From: Paenibacillus nanensis
GTDB taxonomy: Bacteria; Bacillota; Bacilli; Paenibacillales; Paenibacillaceae
DNA: 64,000 bases
NCBI RefSeq assembly: GCF_003583765.1
Contig: NZ_QXQA01000012.1
Span: 124,001 to 188,000, forward strand
Reading direction: 5' to 3'
A program made the translations under genes and the position numbers. The notes beneath the pieces are model-generated. The model did no database searches and was not told where the DNA came from. It was given only the letters and a program-made list of their open reading frames with translations. Each line of letters opens with the position of its first letter. The first letter of the stretch is position 1. Of the stretch, positions 19,390 to 27,019 are shown piece by piece.

Positions 19390-20790
19390 ATGCAAAGGAG
19401 AGTGAAATGGATGATTGCGCTTCCTCTAGTTGCTTCTATGATTGGGTTATCCGCCTGTTCTTCGGGGAATGAGGAGCAGAAGCCGGAGCCGAGCCCGAAG
19501 GCTGTTCAGCAGCAGCAGGGTACGCCGGTGCCGGAATGGTCGGACAAAGCCGTCATGTACGAGGTGAATGTGCGGCAGTATACGAAAGAGGGCACCTTCA
19601 AGGCGTTCGAAGCTCATTTGCCTCGCCTGAAGGAGCTTGGCGTCGACATCCTATGGTTTATGCCGATTCATCCGATTTCGCGGACGAACCGGAACGGCAC
19701 GCTGGGCTCCTATTATGCGGTGGATGATTATAAAGCGGTAAATCCGGAATTTGGCACGGAGGAGGATTTCAAGGCGCTGGTCGACAAGGCGCATGAGCTG
19801 GGCTTTAAGGTGCTGCTCGATTTGGTCGCGAATCATACCGGCTGGGATCATGCGTGGACGGCGAATCCGGGCTGGTATACGACGGACGAGGCGGGCAACA
19901 TTGTGATGCCGCCGAACACGAACTGGGCCGATGTCGCGGATTTGAATTACGAGAACGAGGACATGCAGGACGCGATGCTCGACGCGATGAAATATTGGGT
20001 GTCGGAGTTCGATATCGACGGGTATCGCGCCGATTACGCCGGCGGCGTGCCGAAATCGTTTTGGGAGAAGGCGCGCGTCGAGCTGGAGAAGGTGAAGCCG
20101 GTCTATATGCTGGCGGAGGACGATCAGCAAATTTCGCTGCTCAGCCATGCGTTTAATTCCAACTATGGCTGGCCGCTTTACAACCTGATGAACCGGGTGG
20201 CCAAAGGCCAGACTGGCGCGGAACAAGTGCGGCTTTACGCAGAACGGCTCGAAAACAGCTTCCCGGCCGGCACCTATCCGCTGAACTTCACATCCAACCA
20301 TGACGAGAACTCCTGGACGGGAACGGAGTTCGAACGTTTGGGAGACGCCGTGCAGACGATGGCGGCGCTTAGCTTCACGCTGCCGGGCATGCCGCTCATT
20401 TATTCGGGTCAGGAAGCGGGATTGAATAAGCGGCTGCAGTTTTTCGAGAAGGACGAGATCGCGTGGGACGACTTGTCGATGCAGACGTTCTATCAGCGGC
20501 TGGTGAAGCTGAAGCACGACAATGCGGCGCTTTGGAACGGCAATGCGGGCGGGCCTTACCGCTCGCTCGAAGCCGGTGACGGGCGGCTCCTGGCGTTCGA
20601 GCGGACGAAGGGCGACAGCACGGTTGTGGTTATCATGAACCTGTCGGCTGAGCAGGTGTCCGGTACCGTCGCGCTTAACGATCTGGCAGGCGGGTACCGC
20701 GCGTTTAGCGACGGCTCCTTGGCGGAGCTGGCTGCCGAGCATGCCGTAGACCTCGCCCCATGGGCTTACGAGATCTACGTGAAGCAGTGA
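19390..20790 (+). CDS. GH13 alpha-amylase-family lipoprotein
   Basis: This 466-residue protein is a surface-anchored member of the alpha-amylase family, expected to cut alpha-glucans outside the cell and feed the importer. The signal peptide ends in the lipobox LSAC, and a charged linker follows. The GH13 residues are all present: nucleophile Asp215 in DGYRADYAG, acid/base Glu243 in MLAEDD, and the transition-state Asp305 in TSNHDENS. An early YEVNVRQYTKEG strand and DLVANHTGWDH complete the family motifs. It is the last gene of the sugar operon and is followed by a strong hairpin terminator. Confidence 0.92.
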   Translation: MQRRVKWMIALPLVASMIGLSACSSGNEEQKPEPSPKAVQQQQGTPVPEWSDKAVMYEVNVRQYTKEGTFKAFEAHLPRLKELGVDILWFMPIHPISRTNRNGTLGSYYAVDDYKAVNPEFGTEEDFKALVDKAHELGFKVLLDLVANHTGWDHAWTANPGWYTTDEAGNIVMPPNTNWADVADLNYENEDMQDAMLDAMKYWVSEFDIDGYRADYAGGVPKSFWEKARVELEKVKPVYMLAEDDQQISLLSHAFNSNYGWPLYNLMNRVAKGQTGAEQVRLYAERLENSFPAGTYPLNFTSNHDENSWTGTEFERLGDAVQTMAALSFTLPGMPLIYSGQEAGLNKRLQFFEKDEIAWDDLSMQTFYQRLVKLKHDNAALWNGNAGGPYRSLEAGDGRLLAFERTKGDSTVVVIMNLSAEQVSGTVALNDLAGGYRAFSDGSLAELAAEHAVDLAPWAYEIYVKQ

Positions 20791-20831
20791 TATGGCTCGA
20801 CGTGTTTGACTGTTTTGCCCATGACTTGGAT

Positions 20832-20869
20832 AACAAGCTTGCGCTTTCGCGCAGGCTTGTTTGTGTTTT
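20832..20869 (+). terminator. Terminator of the sugar operon
   Basis: AACAAGCTTGCGC (20832-20844) pairs with GCGCAGGCTTGTT (20849-20861), with one G-T wobble and a TTTC loop. The following sequence is T-rich (TTGTGTTTT). Array 2 begins about 20 bp later. Confidence 0.75.
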
Positions 20870-20888
20870 AGGAGTGACGTGGCGGAGT

Positions 20889-22460
20889 TTTGTACGAAAA
20901 ATCGTACAAAGGGGCGCGTGGACGCGGTGCATGGCGGAGATTTGTACGAAAAATCGTACAAAAGGGAGCGAGAACGTGGTGAGCGGCGGAGGTTTGTACG
21001 AAAAATCGTATAAAAGGGGGCGAGAACGTGGTGAGCGGCGGAGGTTTGTACGAAAAATCGTACAAAAGGGTGCGAGGACGCGGTGCATGGCGGAGGTTTG
21101 AACGAAAAATCGTACAAAAGAGAGCGAACGAGTGGTGAATGGCGGAGGTTTGAACGAAAGATCGTACAAAAAAGAGCGAACGAGTGGCGCGCGTCGGAGG
21201 TTTGAACGAAAAATCGTACAGAAGAGAGCGAACGAGTGGCGCGCGGCGGAGGTTTGTACGAAAAATCGTACAAAGGGGAGCGAGAACGTGGTGAGCGGCG
21301 GAGGTTTGTACGAAAAATCGTACAAAAGGGAGCGAGAACGTGGTGAGCGGCGGAGATTTGTACGAAAAATCGTACAAAAGGGGGCGAGAACGTGGTGAGC
21401 GGCGGAGATTTGTACGAAAAATCGTACAAAAGAGAGCGAACGAGTGGTGCGCGGGGGAGTTTTGTACGAAAAATCGTACAAAAGAGGGCGAACGAGTGGT
21501 GCATGGCGGAGATTTGTACGAAAAATCGTACAAAAGGGGGCGAGGACGCGGTGCATGGCGGAGATTTGTACGAAAAGTCGTACAAAAGGGAGCGTGAAAG
21601 GGGTGAGCGGCGGAGATTTGTACGAAAAATCGTACAAAAGGGGGCGAGGACGCGGTGCATGGCGGAGATTTGTACGAAAAGTCGTACAAAAGGGAGCGTG
21701 AACGTGGTGAGCGGCGGAGATTTGTACGAAAAATCGTACAAAGAGGCGCGTGGACGCGGTGCATGGCGGAGATTTGTACGAAAAATCGTACAAAAGGGAG
21801 CGAGAACGTGGTGAGCGGCGGAGGTTTGTACGAAAAATCGTACAAAGGGGCGCGTGGACGGGGTGCATGGCGGAGATTTGTACGAAAAGTCGTACAAAAG
21901 GGAGCGTGAACGAGGTGAGCGGCGGAGGTTTGTACGAAAAATCGTACAAAAGGGGGCGAGGACGTGGCGCATGGCGGGGATTTGTACGAAAAATCGTACA
22001 AAAGGGAGCGAGAACGTGGTGAGCGGCGGAGGTTTGTACGAAAAATCGTACAAAGGGGCGCGTGGACGGGGTGCATGGCGGAGATTTGTACGAAAAATCG
22101 TACAAAAGGGAGCGAGGACGGGATGCATGGCGGAGGTTTGTACGAAAAGTCGTATAAAAGGGGGCGAGAAGGTGGCGCATGGCGGGGATTTGTACGAAAA
22201 ATCGTACAAAAGAGGGCGGGAACGTGTTGAACGGCGGAGATTTGTACGAAAAATCGTACAAATGAGAGCGAGAACGTGTTGAACGGCGGAGATTTGTACG
22301 AAAAATCGTACAAAAGGGGGCGAGAAGGTGGCGCATGGTGGGGTTTTGTACGAAAAATCGTACAAAAGAGGGCGAGAAGGTGGCGCATGGCGGGGATTTG
22401 TACGAAAAATCGTACAAAGGGGAGCGTGAACGTGGTGAGCGGCGGGGGTTTGTACGAAAC
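20889..22460 (+). repeat. Intergenic tandem array 2: 31 units, exact 52-bp period with palindromic core
   Basis: The core TTTGTACG, or TTTGAACG in three units, occurs at 20889 and then every 52 bp up to 22449, with no insertion or deletion in 1560 bp. Each unit has a near-perfect palindrome, arms TTTGTACGA and TCGTACAAA around an AAAA or AAAG loop, followed by a GC-rich linker of about 30 bp. Linkers fall into a few classes, for example GAGCGAGAACGTGGTGAGCG, GGACGCGGTGCATGGCGGAG and AGAGCGAACGAGTGG. Some pairs of units recur as 104-bp dimers, for example 21513-21616 and 21617-21720. The minus strand has no stop codon in any frame over most of the array. It is not a CRISPR, since linkers are not unique. 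Function unknown. Confidence 0.93.
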
Positions 22461-22575
22461 AGGAAGCCCGGAATGGGTGTTTATGTGTGAAAAATAACCG
22501 TAAAATGGTTACCTCTTCTTCCCAATGTCAATAATATCAGTTGCGGATCAGATTGCTTCGGGAGGAGGGGACACG

Positions 22576-23661
22576 ATGAATAAAATATCCGTCTATCAAT
22601 TATTTGCGATCACGTTCATATTCCAGTTAGGCACAACCGTCATATTCGGATTCGGGGGTACGGCCGGACGTGATGCTTGGATTAGCCAGCTGGTATCCTG
22701 CGCTATAGGCGTGCTTGTCGTTCTGATCTACCTCTCCTTAATGAAACTAAATCCAGGCCTAACCCTTGTCGAGTGGTTTCCTGCGCAATTCGGGCGCTGG
22801 ATCGGAACGCCTATCGCGTTTTTATACCCTCTTATGTCACTGTATCTTGTTGGGCGGATCGTTGCTGATATCCGGGATATGGTTTCAACAGCCGTACTGC
22901 CGGAAACGCCGCTTATTGTGATTTCGGGTGTATTTGTCATCATCGTTGCTTACTGCGTATACGGCGGTCTCGAGATCGTGGCCCGGATGGCCGAAATGTT
23001 TTTTCCCATCATTATTATCATGTTTGTGTTGGAGGTCATTTTTCTCTTAAGCTCTAACGTGCTGCATCTCAATAATGCGCTCCCTATTCTGGAGAAAGGG
23101 TGGGGGCCGATAGGGGAGGTTGTATTCCCTTCCGGCATCACCCAGTCCTATGGAGAATCGATTGTGCTTGCTATGTTCTGGCCGGAGACGAAGCGTTCCG
23201 ATAAAGTGATGAAGGTCACGGTTCTCACCACGCTGATGTCCGGAATGATGATTACCTGCTTCGACCTTTTGGCCATTTTAATTTTTGGAGGGATGTTTTC
23301 GAGTTTTTTGTACCCTCTTTACACGTTATTAAGTTTGATCAGTATCGGTAATTTTATAGAAAATTTACAAATGTTCGGCGTCCTCTACTTTTTGATGATG
23401 GCGCTTTTAAAAAGCGCCATTCATATGCTCTCGGCATTAAGAGGAATTCAGAAGCTGACGAATATGAAAAGTCATCGCAAGCTTGTCATCCCGGCTTGCG
23501 CCATCGTGCTGCTTTTAGGCTTGACCATGTCCCAAAATATAGCCGAGCATGTTTACCGTCACCATTTTGAAATTCTAGTGCCTTATGTGTGGGTGCCTTT
23601 GCTGCTGGTCTTGCCCGCCATCCTTCTCCTTGTCGCTTGGCTAAGGCATTTGAAGAAATGA
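22576..23661 (+). CDS. Spore germination receptor permease subunit, GerAB family
   Basis: This 361-residue membrane protein is the B subunit of a nutrient germination receptor in the inner spore membrane, where it is thought to bind the germinant. About ten hydrophobic segments and the amino-acid permease-like start ISVYQLFAITFIFQLGTT match the GerAB/endospore permease family. The ATG at 22576 follows GGAGGAGGGG. Unlike the common A-B-C operon order, this gene faces gerAC and gerAA; its stop codon is 4 nt from that of gerAC. It probably has its own promoter between the end of array 2 and 22560. Confidence 0.93.
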   Translation: MNKISVYQLFAITFIFQLGTTVIFGFGGTAGRDAWISQLVSCAIGVLVVLIYLSLMKLNPGLTLVEWFPAQFGRWIGTPIAFLYPLMSLYLVGRIVADIRDMVSTAVLPETPLIVISGVFVIIVAYCVYGGLEIVARMAEMFFPIIIIMFVLEVIFLLSSNVLHLNNALPILEKGWGPIGEVVFPSGITQSYGESIVLAMFWPETKRSDKVMKVTVLTTLMSGMMITCFDLLAILIFGGMFSSFLYPLYTLLSLISIGNFIENLQMFGVLYFLMMALLKSAIHMLSALRGIQKLTNMKSHRKLVIPACAIVLLLGLTMSQNIAEHVYRHHFEILVPYVWVPLLLVLPAILLLVAWLRHLKK

Positions 23662-23674
23662 TGCATCATTTCTT
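23653..23674. other. Perfect 22-bp palindrome across converging stop codons
   Basis: The arm AAGAAATGATG (23653-23663) is followed directly by its exact complement (23664-23674). It contains the stop codons of both gerAB and gerAC, each of which ends in Lys-Lys-stop encoded by AAGAAATGA. It could form a cruciform or hairpin in either transcript, but there is no T run of terminator type. Confidence 0.9.
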
Positions 23675-24892
23675 GATCTCATTAGGCTTCAATTGTAAGG
23701 ATGGTCCCGTGACTCCGATCCGTCTAACCTTCAATTTCGCGGTTACGGAAATCTCGGCTTCCCGAAAAGCCGATTCCCAGTTGTTTTTCACGGAATTCCA
23801 TAGAGGCGGATCCTTTCTGTGGATAGTTTCTCCGAACCCGAACACGTCCGTCCCGTACTTTTTTTGCACCTTTGTAATTGTTCGAAGTACGGTTTCCTCT
23901 ACTTGTTTGTTCAGCGCGTCCTCCAGAAGAGCGATATTCTCCGTCTGCGTGAGGTCCAGTCGCGTATTGTTTTCACGAATCGCTCCTCCCCCTGTTAGCG
24001 TGACTAGAAATTTAATATTGTCCCCTTGAACAACAGGTTCGATCTTTCGGTCTATTTTGTATAGGTCCATACTGACGTTGCCTTTTTCTTGCGGGACCGC
24101 CGCCGGTACCGTTATCTTCTTTAATCTGCCGGAAACCCATCGCATGGCTCTGCCTTCCTCTACATTTAAAAATCCGACCAGTTTCAAATCTTTATTAAAA
24201 AGCGCGGTTCCTGCGATACGGAACCCTTCTTCGTCAGCAGGGGACCGCCCTTTGTCCTCCTTTTTCGAGGGAGGGCTCATGCCGATTGCGACGGCGGGTA
24301 CGGTTGGAGATGTTCCTTCGCTAGTTGCGGCGAGCAAAAAGCTCATGAGTCCCAACTCCATGAGCGTCCCTAGCTGGTTATATTCTCCTAATACCCCGAG
24401 TGCGGGAATATTCTCTAACGGATAGGATACGTTTAAAAAATTTTTGGCGCTGTTTCCTTTGACAACAAAAATATCGGTTCGCAGCTTCAGGTTCGGATCC
24501 CGAGTGTACGTGTCCAGAATGTCCTTAATCCCCTGTCTAGCCATAGCTTCCCCGATCACAATGACCCGCCGGTGGCCGCGGTATACTTGTCGGGAAAGCT
24601 TGCTTTGAATGCGCTGAACCGCGTCAAGCGTGTTCATCCCGTCGCTCGCGACGACAAAATAAGGTTTTCCGGCGCTTGCTCCGCCTTCTTCGGTGCCGCC
24701 TCCTCCCTGTCCGCCGCTTATTTTGGCCGGAATAATGGCCTGGGTACTGATCATCAATTTTTGGTTCGGGGCTTTGTCGATTCCCCAGGCAAGCTCAATC
24801 GCTAAATCATTGACTTCCGTGCTGTCCCAGCAGCCGGTTATGACGATTAAGAGAGAGAGGGCCAGACAAAGGCGCCCCCGCGTTCTATTCAT
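23666..24892 (-). CDS. Spore germination receptor lipoprotein subunit, GerAC family
   Basis: This 408-residue lipoprotein is the C subunit of a Ger nutrient receptor. A signal peptide with lipobox VITGC (Cys near residue 21) is followed by the conserved family start WDSTEVNDLAIELAWGIDK. Two to three alpha/beta domains follow, typical of Ger(x)C proteins. Its start overlaps the gerAA stop by ATGA, so the two are translationally coupled. The 3' end lies only 4 nt from the oppositely oriented gerAB, so any read-through makes antisense RNA to that gene. Confidence 0.93.
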   Translation of the reverse strand: MNRTRGRLCLALSLLIVITGCWDSTEVNDLAIELAWGIDKAPNQKLMISTQAIIPAKISGGQGGGGTEEGGASAGKPYFVVASDGMNTLDAVQRIQSKLSRQVYRGHRRVIVIGEAMARQGIKDILDTYTRDPNLKLRTDIFVVKGNSAKNFLNVSYPLENIPALGVLGEYNQLGTLMELGLMSFLLAATSEGTSPTVPAVAIGMSPPSKKEDKGRSPADEEGFRIAGTALFNKDLKLVGFLNVEEGRAMRWVSGRLKKITVPAAVPQEKGNVSMDLYKIDRKIEPVVQGDNIKFLVTLTGGGAIRENNTRLDLTQTENIALLEDALNKQVEETVLRTITKVQKKYGTDVFGFGETIHRKDPPLWNSVKNNWESAFREAEISVTAKLKVRRIGVTGPSLQLKPNEIKK

Positions 24893-26481
24893 TTGCCTGC
24901 TCCTCCTTGCGTCGGATTTGGCTGCTGCCCTTCCAGGATACGTTTCTTATTGTCCCCGGAGAAGTTTGCAGGCCGATCGGTCATACTCCACCTAGGCGCG
25001 CGTATGAATACGTCTTTTAAGCTTTGTGAAATTTGCGGAACAACCGGGCTCATATACGGGACGCCAAATGAACGCAGGCCAACAAGATGGATAATGAGCA
25101 CGAATATGCCGCCTATGATTCCGTATAGACCTAGAAGCCCCGACAATATCAGCATCGGGAAACGCAGAAGCCGGTAGGCGGTCCCGAAATTATAGCGGGG
25201 GATGGCAAACGAAGCGATCCCGGTCGTAGCAACAATAATGACGACAGGGGCGGATACGATGCCTGCCTGCACGGCGGCTTGACCAATGACAAGCGCTCCC
25301 ACAATGCTGACGGCCGAACCGACCGCTTTTGGAAGACGAATGCCCGCCTCCCGCAGTCCCTCGAACATAAACTCCATTAGCATCGTCTCGACAAACGTCG
25401 GGAACGGAACTCCTTCTCTCGAATTCGCGATGCTGATAAGCAGGTTCATCGGGATAAGCTGCTGATGGAAGGTAGAGAGCGCCACGTACAAGGACGGGAG
25501 CAATAGGGCGATATTAAATAAAGAATACCGAATAAACCGAACGAAAGTCGTGTAGATGGACCGTTCGTAATAATCCTCGACCGCCTGCAAGCCTGTCCAG
25601 AACGTCATCGGCACGATCAGCGCAAAGGGGGTGTTATCGACGATGATTGTGACTTTGCCTTCTAGCAGACTGGCGCATACGATATCGGGGCGCTCCGTAT
25701 TTTGAATTTGAGGGAACGGAGACCAAGTGGTATCTTCAATAAATTCCTCAATGAAGCCCGATTCCAATACTCCGTCCATTTGGATACGGCCGATCCGATT
25801 GCGAACCTCCTCTAAGATCGTATTTGAAACAATCCCGTCAATATAGACGATGACGATATCTGTACGAGAAACTTGGCCGATCGTCATCGATTCCATTTTC
25901 AGCTTCGGAGTGCGAATTCTTCTTCGAATTAAGCTCGTATTGATGCGCAGCGTTTCCGTAAATCCGTCCCGGGGGCCTCGGACGGAAACTTCCGCAGCCG
26001 GTTCTTCGACAGAGCGTCTCTCGAAACCTTTGAGGTCCGCGATGACGGATTTGTTCTCTCCATCGACAAGAAGGGAAACGTTGGCCTTTAGAACCCCATC
26101 AATGACATCGTTAATTGTAGAAACGGTCTGCAGCTGCGCGGCGGCGACCAGTTGCTCCTGGATGATCTGACCGGTAATAGGCGCCTCGTTCAATCCGTCC
26201 GGCTTGCCGTAATAGAGGATCGGCGTCAGCACCGTTCTGTCCAACGTTTTTGTATCAATTAAACCGTCCGCGTAAACCAAAAGCACTTTGGGGCTGCTTT
26301 CTATCACACGAAATACGATATCGGAGCAGCCTTGGAAAGTCTCTTTGAGCAGGCTTTCGTTCATTGAAAGCTCGGCGCTTAGAGCTATAGGTTGTTGTTC
26401 GGGAAGAGGGAGCTCGGTCGATTTCATCCGGTTAGCGGTATAGCCGGGGTGCGAATGTTTTTGATGTTTGAACCACCGCAA
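24889..26481 (-). CDS. Spore germination receptor subunit, GerAA family
   Basis: This 530-residue protein is the A subunit of a Ger receptor: a soluble N-terminal half (about 1-280) followed by several membrane helices and a short cytoplasmic tail. Visible family segments include IETKTLDRTVLTPIL-like sequence early on, RIGRIQMDGVLESGFIEEF and PFPTFVETMLMEFMFEGLREAG. A TTG at 26481 is taken as start because GGAGGAGG lies at a proper distance and gives MRWFKHQKH; the frame stays open far upstream through repeat array 3, which is not protein-like. Followed by gerAC with ATGA overlap. Confidence 0.9.
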   Translation of the reverse strand: MRWFKHQKHSHPGYTANRMKSTELPLPEQQPIALSAELSMNESLLKETFQGCSDIVFRVIESSPKVLLVYADGLIDTKTLDRTVLTPILYYGKPDGLNEAPITGQIIQEQLVAAAQLQTVSTINDVIDGVLKANVSLLVDGENKSVIADLKGFERRSVEEPAAEVSVRGPRDGFTETLRINTSLIRRRIRTPKLKMESMTIGQVSRTDIVIVYIDGIVSNTILEEVRNRIGRIQMDGVLESGFIEEFIEDTTWSPFPQIQNTERPDIVCASLLEGKVTIIVDNTPFALIVPMTFWTGLQAVEDYYERSIYTTFVRFIRYSLFNIALLLPSLYVALSTFHQQLIPMNLLISIANSREGVPFPTFVETMLMEFMFEGLREAGIRLPKAVGSAVSIVGALVIGQAAVQAGIVSAPVVIIVATTGIASFAIPRYNFGTAYRLLRFPMLILSGLLGLYGIIGGIFVLIIHLVGLRSFGVPYMSPVVPQISQSLKDVFIRAPRWSMTDRPANFSGDNKKRILEGQQPNPTQGGAGK

Positions 26482-26526
26482 ATCCGTTTCCTCCTCCGTT
26501 GATGTAAGGCATGCTTTTTTTTGAGT

Positions 26527-26555
26527 AGTATATCCAAATAGTCCCATATTAACAA
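26527..26555 (-). promoter_or_regulatory. Possible promoter of gerAA-gerAC
   Basis: Reading the minus strand, TTGTTA (26555-26550), a 17-bp spacer and TATACT (26532-26527) resemble a housekeeping promoter. Germination genes are usually read by the forespore factor SigG, whose elements I could not place convincingly here. Confidence 0.4.
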
Positions 26556-26580
26556 AAGTCGAATGCGCTAGGGAGGGCGG

Positions 26581-26968
26581 GTGAGTGGAATAGTTACGTG
26601 AGGCGAGACTAAATGGGCTTGGAGGGTGTAGGCAGGCGGAATAGTTGCGTGAGGCGAGCTTAATTGTGCCTGGAGAGGGCGTGTGGGCGGAATAGTTGCG
26701 TGTGGCGAGACTAATGTTGCTTGGAGGGTGTAGGTAGGCGGAATAGTTGCGTGCGGCGAGCTTAATTGTGCCTGGGAGAGGGCGAGTGAGCAGAATAGCA
26801 GCGTGAGGCGAGCCTAAAGTGTCTGGAGAGGGCGAGTGAGCAGAGTAGCAGCGTGAGGCGAGCTTAAAAGTGTCTGGAGAGGGTGGGTGAGTGGGATAGT
26901 GGCGCGAGGCGAGTCTAAATGGGCTAGGAGGGGGTAGTCGGGCGGAATAGTTGCGTGAGGCGAGCTTA
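26581..26968 (+). repeat. Intergenic tandem array 3: 8 units, about 51-bp period
   Basis: The core AGGCGAG (or close variants) occurs at 26601, 26652, 26703, 26754, 26806, 26856, 26907 and 26958, with steps of 50 to 52 bp. A typical unit reads GACTAAATGGGCTTGGAGGG, then GTGTAGGCAGGCGG, then AATAGTTGCGTGAGGCGA. The start and end of this unit match type A units of array 1, while the middle differs, so the two arrays share an origin. It lies between the 3' end of a kinase gene and the 5' end of gerAA, both on the minus strand, but the plus strand is still the G-rich one. Confidence 0.85.
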
Positions 26969-26986
26969 AAGGAGCCGGGGCTCAGG

Positions 26987-27012
26987 TGGGCAGCCGTAGC
27001 TGCGGCTGCCCA
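26987..27012 (-). terminator. Hairpin after the HAMP kinase gene
   Basis: TGGGCAGCCG (26987-26996) pairs perfectly with CGGCTGCCCA (27003-27012) just beyond the kinase stop codon. A second GC-rich stem (GAGCC/GGCTC) follows at 26972-26983. There is no good T run, so terminator activity is only likely. Confidence 0.45.
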
Positions 27013-27019
27013 GTTGGGA

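Noticed and set aside
19651-22417. Very long minus-strand protein genes (500-900 residues) over array 2
   Set aside because: They are open in three frames at once, run into the antisense of the GH13 gene, and lack a ribosome binding site. They follow from the repeat sequence.
20889-22460. A CRISPR array (22-bp palindromic repeats with spacers of about 30 bp)
   Set aside because: The segments between palindromes are not unique; they belong to a few related classes, and no cas gene is near.
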